Assembly (NCBI RefSeq): GCF_022965805.1
Contig: NC_133102.1
Coordinates: 8,874,885-8,938,884 of the forward strand
DNA from: Primulina eburnea
Lineage: Eukaryota; Streptophyta; Magnoliopsida; Lamiales; Gesneriaceae
Length of the DNA stretch: 64,000 bases
Direction: 5' to 3'
In this document: positions 1-13,117 of the stretch, piece by piece
Position numbering within the stretch: position 1 is the first letter of the stretch
Layout: each line of letters opens with the position of its first letter
Made by a program: the position numbers and the translations under genes
The notes under the pieces: model-generated
The model's input: the letters and a program-made list of their open reading frames with translations, nothing else
What the model was told of the DNA's origin: nothing
Database searches by the model: none

Positions 1-2430
1 TATTTTTTATTGTGAATATCGGTAGAGTTGATCCGTCTTACTGATAAAGATTCGTGAGACTGTCTCAGATACCTACTCTTTTTTTAATGATTCATGTTAA
101 AATTAAATTTGAAAAGTCAATATATTATAAAATAATTTATAATTTCATATTCTGAAGTGGCTAAATGAAAAATTTAAATACAACATATTATGTTTGCAAA
201 CCGTTCGTAATAGGATTCACGACGGAAAACAATTGTTCTTTTTTCTATATTATGGAGAGTGATAGACCCGGCTATTGATGGAATTCACAAGGTGGATGAT
301 AGATTGGTTAGCTACTGAAACTCAATTAAGATGACTCTAATTTTTTATGACGTCCGAACTTGTAACTGCTATCTTTCTATGTGTAATAAGTAAACCTTCA
401 TGTTCACATAGTAGTCTTACAAATCACGCTGTCAAGTGTTATCTTTCTATATATGCGCAGTATGTATACTTTCTGACTAATGCATCAGTAATACAAATCA
501 TGCTAGTAAAACAAATCGTACTAGTCCACTAAAAAAAATATTGATAAGAAAAATCGAACAAATGACCTATTAGTCAAACATTTATCAATTACATCAATTC
601 AGAGACCATTTGAAAGCAAGATGACTATAATATTCCTGGATAGACTTTTGGACATGCAAGTAGACTTTTGGACATGCGTCGATTTCTCAGTCAGTGTGTG
701 TCTTAAGCCAACGAGGGAGCGGAATCCGCAAGGAAATTGAAACTACCATGTTTGGAAAGGAAGGTCATGAAATAACTAAAATTTATAATTTAATTTTTTT
801 AAAAAAAAATCAGTTGAAGAGAAATTAAGGGAGTTTTTCCAGAAATTTTACTTATTTTGAAGTAATTTTTTAGAAAATATAAAAAAATAGGTGAGAAACA
901 AAAATATAATGTTTGGAAATAAAAGTCCAAAGCTAATACAAATTAAATTTCGAGTGTTTGGAAAAAAAATTGCTTACAAGTTTAATTTTAACAAAATGAC
1001 AACAATATTCTTAATATATATAACACTTATCTAAATTTGTACACGCATTATTGACAATGTATGTATATAATTATTATTATATTTTGAATATTTTTGTTAA
1101 AATTAATTTATTTTGATACCAGTGCTTAAAAATTTATATGTGATCAATAAAAATTTTAAAAAAATGAGAAAATTTGTATAAATGCACAGAATATGTAAAA
1201 AAATCTGGAAAGTAAAATTATTAAAAAACTTAAAATATTATTTTTAAAAATAAATGTTTGTAAAAAAAAACTATTAGAAACTCTTAAAAATTCATATGAA
1301 TAAAACTTAAATTTTTAATTAAATCCAAAAATATTTATAAAAAAAATGGAATGAATATGAGAGAAAGTACGTGTAAAAATAATTGAGGATATTTGAATTG
1401 ATGGATTTCAAATCTATAGATCTCAAATATATTTTTATTGTTTAGAGAAATAAGACCGTAAACTTTAAATTCAATCCTTATATTTTTATATAATATTTCA
1501 CGTTAGTTATATTGAATTTCATGTTCACATAGTAATGGTGTCATTTGAAAAATATTATACTCTATATTAATATTGTGTAAATAATCAAGGTACTAATTGA
1601 AGATTTTATCTATAATTTGATTGTAAACAATAAAATTATAATCAAAATACATATATTTTGAATACAACTCTTGAAGTACATCCTTAACAAGTATGATACA
1701 ATATGGATAAAACATGAATGAGTAATTTACAAAGGGAATAATATATTGTTTGATATGTTTTTAACTTGCATCATTCATGTGTATACTATTTTATAATATC
1801 TTATATATCTTTGCAAAATCAAAATCAAATATGATTGTTAAAGGGCGTAACTGTAAAATTTTGTTCATATCATGCTTATAATATGTTTATGATATGATTA
1901 GAGAGTGATGTTTAATGCAAAACATGTCATCACAGATATGCTACCCTTGGGCTAGGGTGGGCTCCAGCCTCACCTATTTTGTTTGTTAAAAAAATACCAG
2001 TTTTAGTTTTTTTTAGCACCATTTTAAAAAATTAAAATAGAATAACCCCATAAATCATATTTCATTTTCCTATATTGGTTAGTGTTGTAGATTCTGAACT
2101 TATGCGAATTGAGGTAAAATTAAGACATAAAAATTATGTCGAATATTTAGTTATGATTATCTGAATTACGATAATATTGACTTATGATGTATATAAATTA
2201 CCGAATTTATTAGAAAAAAATTTATTCCTGGATTTTGAGAAAAATAATCAATTAATTGAAATATTTGAGATTAATAGAATATTTAAGAGAGTTTTTGAAT
2301 AAAATATGAGGTTCGAAGAAAAATTATTTGTTGTAAAATTTTGAGATAATTGATTTTTTCTATATAGGTAACTCAAAAAATGAAAAAAAAAAACAATAAT
2401 TTATTCTCGCTTGATTTTAACCTGTAGCAG
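1..2430. other. AT-rich intergenic spacer
   Basis: No convincing coding sequence is visible. The first ~85 bases contain a gtgagactgtctc-type palindromic stretch that resembles the end of a common plant repeat, but no second end is visible in the window. The rest is AT-rich with poly-A and poly-T runs and one short open frame at 347-532 that has no recognisable domain. The LINE remnant starts abruptly at about 2430. Confidence 0.6.
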
Positions 2431-2432
2431 GC

Positions 2433-3485
2433 AAAAAAAAGGCCTTGCTTGATGGACCTTGGAAATTTTTCAAGGAGTTGGTAATTTTTGCGGAACCTCG
2501 AGGGCTACAAAATCCAGCTGATCTCTCCTTCTCGGAAGTTCCGCTGTGGGTACAATTACATAATCTCCCAATGGCTTTCATGCAGCCGGCTATTTTAAGG
2601 AGTCTTGGTGAAAAAATAGGGAAAATGATTGAAGTCGAAGAGGAGGATAGAGGTCAATGTACAGGCAAATTTGCACGAATCAGAATACTGAAAAACATAA
2701 TTGATCCTCTCCTTAAAGGATTATGTGTTAGGATTCCAAACTTGACGGAGGAAGCTTGCATCATTCTCATTTATGAAAAGCTGCCTAATTTTTTCTTTGG
2801 GTGTGGAAGATTGGGCCATATCTCTAGAATTTGTGAGGACAATACTATAGATCTAAATGCTCTGGACTTTGGTAATTGGATGAGAGCTCCCATGACTCCA
2901 GTTAAATTTCGGCCAAGGAATGCGTGAAGCAATAATTCAGACTCTAGTGTTCAGTCCGATCGAGGAGTAGCTACCGATACTCCTTCTGATTCTGAAATTG
3001 GTAAATGTACAAATCTTCTGGAGATCAACCCAGTAACCTCAGTCAATTCAGGACATCGAGTAATTGACGAGGATGAATCTGAGACAGTGCACTTACACTT
3101 GGATGCCAATTCCAATCACTCTGATTTGTTGGGATTATTTGGACCAAGTTTGCTAAAGGAAGCTTTTGATAGGGATGGACAAGGCAAAAAGAATGTATTG
3201 GTGGAAAATATGAGGGATACTAAAATAATCAAAGTGATGGCAAGAGATAAGGAAGCGACGATCGTGGAACCTGAGATTCCAGTTAAGGGTAGGAAACAGT
3301 GGAAACGCCTTGCTCGTGTAAATATGGTACACCGTAAGGAACATGAAACAGAGGTGAAGAATGGAGGAGGCGGTAAAAGGACCAGAGAGTCCCTTGAGCC
3401 ATCTGTAGTGGTCAGTAAGAAATCCAAACATATTTCAGGTTCAACATCTTTATTTATTGATGAATTGGCGGCGGCTGCGAACATT
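2433..3485 (+). pseudogene. LINE ORF1 (gag-like, DUF4283/zinc-knuckle type), partial
   Basis: ORF1 of plant L1 elements encodes a nucleic-acid-binding protein that coats LINE RNA. The reading frame runs from about 2433, with an in-frame TGA at 2925-2927, and stays open in the same frame up to the endonuclease start at 3486. The N-terminal part resembles DUF4283 proteins (motif DGPWKFFKELVIF, then WVQLHNLP). A CGRLGH...C zinc-knuckle remnant follows at about 2800-2835; the position where the first Cys is expected is Phe, so the knuckle is probably defective. The C-terminal part is Lys-rich and weakly conserved. The start codon is lost through 5' truncation. ORF1 and the endonuclease share a frame. 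Confidence 0.75.
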
Positions 3486-4403
3486 ATGAATTGTTTTGTT
3501 TGGAATGCACGTGGGATTGGGAACCCACGAGCATTCAGAGAGCTTAGGCGTCTCGTTTCCAAAAGTCACCCGTCTTCGCTTTTTATTTGTGAAACTAAAT
3601 TATATCAGTCTCAATATGAAGTGTGGAGAAACTATCTTCAATTTAAAGGTTTATTTTCAATTGATTGTGAAGGTAGGAAAGGTGGTCTGGTTCTGCTATG
3701 GAATGAGCCTTATGATATAAAAATTTGTTCTTATTCATCTGGTCATATTGATTGCATAGTGACTCATGAGCAAAATGTTTGGAGGTTTACTGGCTTTTAT
3801 GGTAATCCTAACCCCTATTCTAGAATTTTTTCTTGGAAACTCCTCAGTCGCTTACATAGTATTTATGAGCTTCAACATCTACCATGGCTAATAGGGGGAT
3901 ATTTTAATGAAATACTTTTTGAAAGCGAGAAATTTGGTGGATCTTTGCGCTCCCTGTCTCAAATGTCAGCTTTTCGTACTGTGATCAACTCGTGTATGTT
4001 GAGTGATCTGAACTGTATTGGTGATCTATTTACTTGGTGTAACAGGAGGAAGAATAATGATATTATCTTTGAGCGGTTGGATAGATTTTTTTGTAACAAT
4101 GATTGGCAATTAATGTATCCAGCTGCAGAAGTATCTCATCTTGATTTCTATAGCTCGGATCATAGGCTTATCTCGGTTAGCTTGAAGAAGGGGTGTGAGG
4201 TCCTATTCAGGAAAGGTCCAAAGAGGTTCATGTTCGAACATAAGTGGATGCTGGAGGAGGACTTTCACCTGGTTATGAACAAATGGATGCACGATGATAT
4301 TAATGGTGATTTGCCTAATACATTATTCAAATTCAGCGGCGTTATGAAGGATTGGGTCGGATCTCGATTCTCTGATTTGTTTCGTAAAATAGAATCTTTT
4401 TGA
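3486..4403 (+). pseudogene. LINE ORF2, AP-type endonuclease domain
   Basis: The domain that nicks target DNA for target-primed reverse transcription. ATG at 3486 opens with MNCFVWNARG, the usual start of plant L1 ORF2. Visible motifs in order are WNARG, ETK (about 3585), a GG-x-FNE motif (about 3895), a FERLDR segment (about 4070) and SDH (about 4155). The catalytic Asp of the usual GGDFNE motif is Tyr here (GGYFNE), which should abolish nicking. The frame ends at a TGA at 4401-4403, before the reverse transcriptase. It is followed by a frame-disrupted linker (about 4404-4490). Confidence 0.85.
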
Positions 4404-4490
4404 AAGGAGTTCAATGGACTATTGAATCAACTCCATTCTATAAACAACACTGGCTGAATTCATGAGTTAGACCAAACCATTGAAAGACTA

Positions 4491-5864
4491 GTGGTTCAAG
4501 AGGAAACACATTGGAAACAGAGGGCTCGAACTAACTGGCTGGCCCAAGATGATAGTAATACTAAATTCTTCCACTCGTTTGCTTCTCAGAGAAAGCGAAT
4601 CAACCATATCAAAGGACTGCATGATGAGAATGGCAATTTTTTTGTGGCTGAAAAAGACATAGCTGATATTATATTGAAGTTTTATGCTAATCTCTTTTCT
4701 TCCACTAACCCCTCCGTGCTGGATTTTGAGGCAACAATCTTTGGTAGATGAAGCAATGAATGCCATATTGTGTGCTCCTTATTCTATAAATGATATTTAT
4801 AAGGCACTGTTCGATATGCAACCTTCCAAAGCCCCCGGTCCAGACGGGTTTACAGCTCTATTTTTTCAGAAAAACTGGAACATTGTGGGGGCATGAAGTA
4901 GTGGCTGCTTGTCTCAATATTCTGAACAGAAAAGGTGACTTAATGGTGGAATTAGATGACTATAACACTGATTCCTAAAGTGTCCAATCCAGTCACTCCG
5001 AAAGATTTTCGACCTATCAGCTTATGCAATACATGCTATAAAATTGTAGCTCTAGCTATCACGAACCGACTAAGACCTATTCTTGCCAAAGTCATTGACC
5101 ATCATCAAAGTGCATTTGTTCCAGGGAGGCTGATCACAGATAATGTTATTATTGGATATGAATGCATGCACTGGATTCGTAACAACAAGAAAAATAAGAC
5201 ATGATTTGGGGCTCTTAAATTAGATATGAGCAAGGAGTATGATCGAGTGGAATGGAAATTCTTGGAGGCTATCATGATTAAACTTGGATTTGCGAAGGAT
5301 TTTGTGGAGCTAATCATCATATGTATCTCATATGTGGCTTATTCAATCCGAATTAATCATGCCATGTATGGTAAAATCACCTCTCAGTGTGGTCTACGCC
5401 AGGGGGATCCTCTGTCGCCGTATTTGTTCGCTATTTGTGCTCAAGGGCTTTCGACTATTTTATCTCAAGCGGAGCATGATAAATGGTTTCAGGGAGTTAA
5501 GATTGCATCTCAATGCCCTTCTATCTCTCATTTATTCTTTGCAGATGACAGTCTTATATTTTTTCGTGCCTTGGAGACAGAGTGCTGTTATATTAGAAAA
5601 TGTTTGCAGATTTATGAAAAAGAGTCTGGCCAAATGGTGAATTATGAAATATCTGTACTCACTTTCAGCCCAAGTGCCTCATCCAATACTATCGATGCAA
5701 TCCAAAGAATTTTTTCTATCAGCGTGGTGAAAGGTCATGAGCTATATTTGGGGCTACCAACATTTTCTTTGAGGAGTAAAAGGATTCAATTTGCTGGGTT
5801 ACGTGAAAGATTGCTAAAAAAAGATCAATGGATGGGCTTCGAATTTTTTTTTGGCAGGTGGTAA
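4491..5864 (+). pseudogene. LINE ORF2, reverse transcriptase domain (frameshifted)
   Basis: The RT of a plant L1 element. Recognisable blocks are KAPGPDGF (about 4829), TLIPKV then DFRPISLCN (4960-5030), SAFVPGR (about 5109), DMSKEYDRVEW (5224-5256), GLRQGDPLSPYLF (5390-5430) and the catalytic FADDSLIF (5540-5563). At least two frameshifts (near 4740 and 4890-4960) and a TGA at about 5202 break the frame, so no RT can be made. The usual order of LINE RT motifs is kept. Confidence 0.88.
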
Positions 5865-6596
5865 AGAAACTCTCATTAAATCAGTATTACAGGCTATTCC
5901 ATCGTATGCAATGTCTTGCTTCAAGATGCCTATCTCATTTTGTAATGAGTTGGAACAATGTTGCTCTAATTTCTGGTGGAACTCTAAATCATCTGGTGGG
6001 AGTTTGCATTGGGTTCGGTGGAGGAATATGTGTAGACCAAAACAGTATGGTGGTATGGGATTCAGGAGCCTCCTTGCTTTCAATAGGGCTCTCTTGGCTA
6101 AACAAGTTTGGAGGATAATCAGAGATCCTTCATCACTTATGGCCCAGGTTCTTAAAGCTCGTAATTTCAAATATGATGATATCATTACTGCTCAATTAGG
6201 GTCTAAACCTTCTTATGTTTGGCGATCCATTTTGTGGAGTCGAGATATTATCCAGAAAGGATTATTGTGGCGAGTTGGGAATGGTCTGCGAATTAAAGCC
6301 TACTCTGATAGATGGATACCCAAGTTAGCATATGGGATGAGTTCTTTGTGTCCATCAGATGATTCATTGTTGGTGCATGAGTTAATTTCTCCAGATCGAT
6401 CATGGAACGAGATTATGGTACGCTCTCTTTTTCCATCATTTGAGGCAGATAGAATTCTGGAAACACCGTTGCGGAATCTGGATTCAGAAGATATTAGATT
6501 TCGGAAATGGGGTTAAAATGGTCTTTATTCAGTTAAATCTGGGTATCTTCTTGAGACTGAATGCTTTGATCCTCTTGAGTCACAGTCTGCCTATTG
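5851..6596 (+). pseudogene. LINE ORF2, region after the RT, up to the Copia insertion
   Basis: This continues ORF2 after the RT core in a shifted frame. It has the plant L1 post-RT signature: AGGKETLIKSVLQAIPSYAM, then FWW, GGMGFR and SDRWIP blocks. A TAA at 6514-6516 interrupts the frame, but LINE-like coding similarity resumes and runs up to base 6596. There the 5-bp target TATTG is followed by the Copia-1 LTR. The same ORF continues at 18203. Confidence 0.85.
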
Positions 6597-7302
6597 TGTT
6601 GGAAACTAGATTCTGGAGTTTGACAAAACATAAATCAATCGATTAACAAAATATGAATCAACTGATGCGCAAAAGCAAATTCGGCAACTGAAGCAAGTTG
6701 ATACTAGAATTCAAATACATATCAAAGTTACCGTTGAAAATGAAGTATAAATATAACTGAAGAACAGCAGATAAATAAGTGACGATAAGCTTGCTGTTAC
6801 TCTGTCAAAATCTCAACTCACTCTCATTTGAATTATTCGTAGCAATCAAGGCTACAATCTGAGCTTATTAGCACTATCTAAAAACTGTTAGAATCAATTG
6901 TGCTAATATCAGTTACGTACTGAAAATATTGTGTAGAACTAAGAGTTTCAGTTTTGGCAGTTGTAAGTCCAAACCGAAGTGGGTCTGTACAAGTGATGTA
7001 CTTGATCAAAGTCTTTTAGTGAATATCCTATCCTTGTGATAGAAGGGGTGACGTAGGAGTAATTAAATTCTCCGAACATCCAGAAACAACTCTTGCATAT
7101 TTCTTTCAGTTTCGTATTCTATCTTTCAATCAGTTACTTTCCGCAACTATTCTAGTTTAACTGATTGTTATTGACCAACAAGATTCCGAAATTTAGTTTG
7201 TCACCAAAGTGATCTCAAATATTGTTAAAGAACATTTTTAAGTGTGAGTGTTTATTCAAACCCCCCTTCTAAACACTCTTATTACGAGAACCGATCCTAT
7301 CA
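6597..7302 (+). repeat. Copia-1 5' LTR (706 bp)
   Basis: Starts tgttggaaac and ends cctatca. It matches the 3' LTR with roughly a dozen differences by eye, but lacks 203 bp that the 3' LTR has. The deletion joins two copies of gatac (17392-17396 and 17595-17599 in the 3' LTR), which points to illegitimate recombination between short direct repeats. Confidence 0.93.
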
Positions 7303-7304
7303 AG

Positions 7305-7316
7305 TGGTATCTGAGC
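7305..7316 (+). other. Copia-1 primer-binding site (initiator tRNA-Met)
   Basis: tggtatctgagc begins two bases after the 5' LTR. It matches the standard plant iMet PBS tggtatcagagc with one mismatch. Confidence 0.8.
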
Positions 7317-7360
7317 ATTTGAATCTTGTTTTTGAATACTTGATCTATAAATCTGTTAGC

Positions 7361-9350
7361 ATGACTTCTTTCAATAAAATTCCTATGTTCTCAAGAGAAG
7401 ATTTTGATGACTGGAAAATCAGAATGCAAGCTCACTTAGCTGCACAAGATGATGATATGTGGTTTGTCATAACAGACGGACCCATGAAGATTCTGAAAGC
7501 AAACACATCAATAGCCATAACTTAAGGGGCACCACAGAGAATTCAGAAGCCCAGAGAAGAGTGGACAACTGAGGACAAGAGAAAAGCCAATCTTGACAAT
7601 GTGGCCAAAGATACTCTATACAAAACACTGGATAAAGCAACCTTCAACAAAATAAAGATGTGCAAAAAAGCAAAAGAAATTTGGGAGAAGTTGATTTAGT
7701 TATATGAAAGAAATGACCAAACAAAAGAAAATAAACTATCTGTTGCTGTCCAGAAATTTGACAATATAAAAATGAAGGTTGGAGAGTCAATGAATGAGTA
7801 TGATGAAAGGGTGAGCAGTATTGTAAATGAATTAAATGCACTCGGAAAAGTGCATACTAACAAAGAGGTTGCATTAAAAGTAATGAGAGGTCTTCCAAAG
7901 GAATGGGACGTCAAAACTATGGCTATGAGAGAATCAAAAGACTTGAACCAGATCGAAATTCATGAACTGTTTGCTGATTTAAAAGCTTATGAATTTGAAA
8001 TGTAGAACAGAGAAGGAGAACCATCTACTCCTACAACTACAACTGCCTTAGCAGTTGTCAGAACTGAATCAAGCAGTTCAGCTGAGAAATTTGCTGATCA
8101 GTTAAGCAATGATGCAATGTCATTATTCATCAAAAAGTTCGGGAGGTTCATGAGAAAGAACCAAGGAAACTTTCAGAAGCAATACCAAAAAAATAATTCA
8201 AAAGAAGAAACAAATGCTTGCTACAATTGTGGCAAAACAGGTCATTATATTGCAGACTGTCCTAAACCTAAAAAGGACAGTCAAGGATCAACTGACAGAA
8301 GAAAGAAACCATATGAGCATAAGAGAAGGCCCAGAGATGATAAGAAAACCAACAGAAAGAAATACGAAGTTCTATTAGCAGAAGAAAACAAATCCAAATG
8401 GGCAGAAACTGATAGTGATGAATCAGAACCAGAAAGCTCATATAGCTCAAGTGATGAAGAGGAAGTCAAATGTCTAATGGCAAATGATGCTGAAGCAGAA
8501 TCTACAAGTCAACAGGTATTTGATTTTAGTTCAATTGATTTTACAAGAGAAGAACTCATTTTGACATTGCATGATATGGTAAATGAGTACCAGAAACTTG
8601 CATCATCATTTGAGGAAATGAAATCAAAGCAAAATGATCCCATAGAAAACAAAACCAAAACTGATGAATCAGTTGATGAGTTGAGTCTAAGAAGGGAAAT
8701 TGCTGAGCTAAAAGCGGAGAAAAAGAAAGATCAGTCACTGATCCAGAAATTGATCCTTGAAAATTCAAAACAGACTGAACTCATTCAATCTTGGAATAAG
8801 TCGTCTACTGCATTGAATGAGATGCATAATTCTCAAAAATCAGTTTCTGACAAAACTGGTTTAGGGTTCAGTAATCAAGGAGAAACATTTTCAAAAGATA
8901 CACAACCACAGTTGACAGTAAACAAAGGAAAGTACATTCAATTTGTCAGATCAACAGTAGATCAAGAAAAATTTGAGCCTAGCAAAATGAATGAACAATC
9001 CATTGAGAATATGTATAAGGGCAAAAGACATTGAGTTGGTTACAGTCCAAAAATCTCTACTGACTCAGTAAGTCAGTCATCAAAAATGTTTGGAAGTAAT
9101 CGTTCAAATAACTATTCGAATTATCACAACTGCAAACCAGTCCAGAAAAGATACAGACTAAACAATCAGTCGAACCAAGTCAAAATGCATACTGTGTCAT
9201 CTGTACAACACACACCTAACACACAGAAGCCGAGAAAAACAATTTGGAACACAGCTACTGGAAAGACAGTTAGACTAATCCAAGTATGGATTCCAAAGGG
9301 ACTAATAAGTCGTGGACACAAATTGATATGGGTACCAAATCATATTATGT
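7361..9350 (+). pseudogene. Copia-1 gag (nucleocapsid) with CCHC knuckle, multiply interrupted
   Basis: Gag forms the virus-like particle and binds element RNA. The ATG at 7361 is followed by the Copia gag-like start FNKIPMFSREDFDDWKIRM. In the same frame there are stops at 7523, 7697, 8003 and 9032. The middle part matches the UBN2/Retrotran_gag_2 pattern (ESMNEYDERV, LPKEWDVKTMAM). A CCHC knuckle CYNCGKTGHYIADC lies at about 8218-8260. Next come an acidic Ser/Glu-rich stretch (8410-8465) and a probable coiled-coil region (8690-8770). The great length after the knuckle is typical of Sireviruses. The stops make it non-functional. Confidence 0.85.
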
Positions 9351-12300
9351 ATGTGCTTGCAGGTAACAGGTACAGATAAAAATTCAATATGGTATTTGGA
9401 CAGCGGATGCTCACGACATATGACAGGAGATGCAAGTATGCTATCTCAACTGACCAAATATAGTGGTCCAAACATCAGTTTCAGAGATAATTCCAAAGGT
9501 AAAACCGTGGGTAAGGGTAAGATTATCAATGGTACTTTACTATTAAAGATGTATTATTGGTAGAAAATCTAAAGTATAACTTGATTAGTATAAGTCGGTT
9601 ATGCGACAACGGATTTTTGGTACAATTTGATAAAAACTCATGCTCAGTTAAAACATCAACTGATGAAATCATACTAACTGGCAAACGATGTGGAAACACA
9701 TATAAAGTCAGTTGGAATGAACAGCCTCATGCACCAGTTTGCTTCATTGCTTCAAATTCATCTCAAAACTGGTTATGGCATAAAAGATTAAATCATTTAA
9801 ACTTTAAATCCATTGCTTATCTGAGTAAACATGAACTTGTAACTGGTTTGCCCAAAATAAATTTTTCAAAAGAAAAACTTCGCTCAGCATGTCAGTATGG
9901 AAAACAAGTACGATCTTCTTTCAAAAACAAGGGCTGTAAATCTTCATCCCGATGCTTAGAACTATTGCACATGGATCTCTTTGGTCCAATTCCAGTCATG
10001 AGCTTAGGGGGAATGAAATACACCCTGGTGGTCGTAGATGATTTTTCAAGATTTACTTGGGTTATATTTCTAAAATCCAAAGACCATACGGCTGCACAAC
10101 TGATTAAACTCTTCAAAAGACTTTTAAATGAAAAATCAGTTGGGATTGATCGAATCAGATCTGATCGAGGATCTGAATTCATCAATCAAACACTTTCAAA
10201 TTTTCTAGAAAATGCTGGAATCAAGCATGAGCTCTCAGCAGCAAGAACTCCTCAGTAAAACGGTGTAGCTGAGAGAAGAAATCGGACCCTAAAAGAAGCT
10301 GCTAGAACAATGCTTGCTGATTCTGGGATTTCTCAAAGATTTTGGGCAGAGGCAGTAAACACTGCGTGTTATACTCAGAACAGATCGATGATTAATAAGA
10401 ATCATATGAAAACACCATATGAGATCTGGCATGGAAGAAAAAGTATAATCACCTATTTCAAAATATTTGGCTATAGATGCTTTATTCATGATAATGGTAA
10501 AAATTACTTAAAGGCATTTGATGCCAAATCTGCAGAAGGAATTTTCCTTGGATATTCATCAGTTAGTATAGCTTATAGAGTCTTTAATAAGAAAACTTTA
10601 AATGTTGAAGAATCTGCGCATGTTAATTTTGATGAAGCTGTACTAATTGATAAGCCAACTGATCAAGTTGAGCTAGCTGATCGATTGACAGATATAAGTT
10701 TGGACGATGATGATAAAGATGAAAGTCATAACAATCAAGACATCTTCCAAACACCAGAACCAGAGATTTTAGATCAATTAAATGAGCAGGAAGTCAATGA
10801 CAACAATCAGTTATTAAAGGAAACTGATAACATTCAAATACCAGCTGTTGAGACATTAACTGAAGCTGAAAATTGCACTCAGATGTCAACTGAAGAAGTT
10901 GCTGATGAAACAAATACAGAATACAGATGAAAAAGTCACATCCACCTCATCTAGTAATAGGAAATCCATCTGATCCTGTAAGAACTCGCAATCAAATGTT
11001 AAATTTATTTATTCACTCAGCATTCGTCTCACAACTGGAACCAAAGAAAACTGATGAAGCTCTTGCTGATCCTAACTGGGTAAATGCTATGCAAGAAGAG
11101 TTGAATCAGTTCACTCACAATAACGTCTGGAACTTAGTTCCAAGACCAACTTCAAAAACCATTATAGGAACAAAATGGGTGTACAGGAATAAGCTAAATG
11201 AGGATGGCTCAGTTATACGCAACAAAGCTAGACTATTAGCACAAGGATATAGGCAAGAAGAAGGAATTGACTACGATGAGACGTATGCTCCAGTTGCAAG
11301 ATTGGAAGCAATCAGAATATTTCTTGCTTATGCATCTCACAAAAACTTCAAAGTTTATCAGATGGATGTGAAAAGTGCATTCCTAAATGGTCAGTTACAA
11401 GAAGAAGTATATGTCGAACAACCTCCAGGTTTTGTAAACCACAAATTTCCTGATCATGTGTACTATTTGAACAAAGCATTATATGGTCTTAAACAAGCTC
11501 CCAGGGCTTGGTACGAAATTCTTTCAAAATTCCTAACTGATCATGACTTTTCAGTTGGATCAGTTGATAAGATCTTATTCAAATTTACTAAAAATAATCA
11601 TATCTTATTAGTTCAGATTTATGTTGATGATATAATTTTGGGTCAACTAACCCCAAATTGTGTGAAAAGTTTGCTAAGTTAATGCAGGACAAGTTTGAAA
11701 TGAGTATGATGTGTGAACTGGCATTCTTTCTTGGACTGCAAGTGAAGCAACTGGAAACTGGCATATTCATTAGTCAAACAAAATATACAAAGGAGCTGTT
11801 AAAGAAATTTGGTATGGAATCATGTTCAGATGCAACTACTCCCATGAGCTCATCAGTTAAATTAGACACTGACGAAGGGGGAATATCAGTAGAGGCGACA
11901 TTATACAGAGGGTTAATAGGTTCACTATTATACCTAACAGCTAGTCGCCCTGATATTGTTTTTGCTGTCTGTATGTGTGCCAGATTTCAAGCAAACCCTA
12001 AGCAATCACATTTCTCAGCTGCCAAAAGAATTCTGAGATATCTTAAGCATACACAAAATGTTGGACTATGGTATTCCAAAGACTCCACCTTCAATTTAGT
12101 TGGATACTCAGATGCAGATTATGCAGGATGTAAGCTTGATCGTAAAAGTACAAGTGGATCTTGTCAATTCTTAGGAGATAGACTGATCTCTTGGTTCAGC
12201 AAGAAGCAGACATCCATAGCTACCTCAACAACAGAAGCATAATATCTTGCTGCTGGTAGCTGTTGTGCACAACTGATCTGGATTCAGCAACAATTGAAGG

Positions 12301-12560
12301 ATTATGGAGTAACATCAACAGAATCACCCATATTTTGTGATAATACTAGCACAATTTCCATCACCTACAATCCAGTTCTTCACTCAAGGACCAAACATAT
12401 AGATGTCAGGCATCACTTCATCAGGGATCATGCATTAAAAAAAGAATATTCGGCTAAAATATATCTCAACTGAACAGCAAGAAGCTGACATCTTCACAAA
12501 ACCATTACCTGAGGCTAAGTTTTCTTATTTTCGAAATATTCTTTGTTTAATCGACTTATC
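9351..12560 (+). pseudogene. Copia-1 pol: protease, integrase, RT, RNase H (frameshifted)
   Basis: The polyprotein that processes, integrates and copies the element. Protease: WYLDSGCSRHMTG at about 9390. Integrase: zinc-binding H...H...C (the second expected Cys reads Tyr in CQYGKQ, about 9890), DDFSRFTW (about 10040), SDRGSEF (about 10160) and NGVAERRNRT (about 10260). RT: KWVYRNK (about 11175), [11 protein letters not shown] (about 11360), [12 protein letters not shown] (about 11480), YVDDIILG (about 11620). RNase H: YSDADYAGC (about 12105), SRTKHIDVRHHFI (about 12385). Damage: frameshifts near 9360, 9545, 10925 and 11640, and stops at 10256, 12240 and beyond. Order PR-INT-RT-RH establishes Copia. 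Confidence 0.92.
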
Positions 12561-12638
12561 TTAGAAATTTTTCGTAATATTGTTATACTAACAGAATCAT
12601 ATACAGAAAATAAGAACACAACAAATAAAAAATAACAC

Positions 12639-12644
12639 TTTATT
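12639..12644 (-). terminator. Poly(A) signal of antisense ORF A
   Basis: The minus strand reads AATAAA directly at the TAA stop of antisense ORF A. Functional use is inferred. Confidence 0.4.
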
Positions 12645-13065
12645 ATGAATACCAACGTTCCCATTTTACAGAAGATATCATGGCATCAATTGAATCTAGC
12701 CATGCTCTAACCCAATCATTTAACTCATAAATTCGAACTCTAGCAAATGCCCTAGATTTCGAAATCTTATCAACAACATGCCACTCTTTCCACAGCAATG
12801 CCTCCAAAAGACAATTGTCCTCCACCAAATCTATAACATGCCTAACTTCAAAACGTTCAAGATACTTCAATGCTCTTGCCTCCTGAGCACGAGTAGGAAC
12901 AGCATCACTGTCACTAATCATCTTCAATTCATGAATCTTCTCCCATGTTCACAACACTTTCTGCAGGACATATATCTCCATCTTTCTTTTGATATTTATT
13001 AAACGAGGGGTTGATTGCTCAGTCACATGGACATGAGTGCTGCTGCATGCATCAGAATCGGACAT
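12643..13065 (-). pseudogene. Copia-1 antisense ORF A (paralogue of antisense ORF B), one in-frame stop
   Basis: Function unknown. Read on the minus strand, an ATG at 13065-13063 opens a frame to the TAA at 12643-12645, broken only by a TGA at about 12951-12949. It would be about 140 residues, predicted soluble. It aligns by eye with antisense ORF B at 13436-13828: both have W-E-x-x-x-E-L, then a basic E-A-R-x-x-x-L/ R-E-V-R-R-x-L helix, then an E-x-x-L-x-E-L/ LYELMLRKELEIL-like stretch, then W-x-x-x-W-x-x-S-x at the C-terminus. A TATA box on the same strand lies ~55 bases upstream and AATAAA overlaps the stop. Antisense to the retrotransposon, located between pol and the sense post-pol ORF. 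I know of no named family for it. Confidence 0.55.
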
Positions 13066-13117
13066 ATTGAAATATTTTTAAACTGATATTAAAACACATG
13101 TTTTATCACTATCATCC

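Noticed and set aside
3116..3562. 148-residue antisense ORF opposite the LINE
   Set aside because: Mirror frame of the LINE ORF1/EN coding sequence; composition follows the sense strand.
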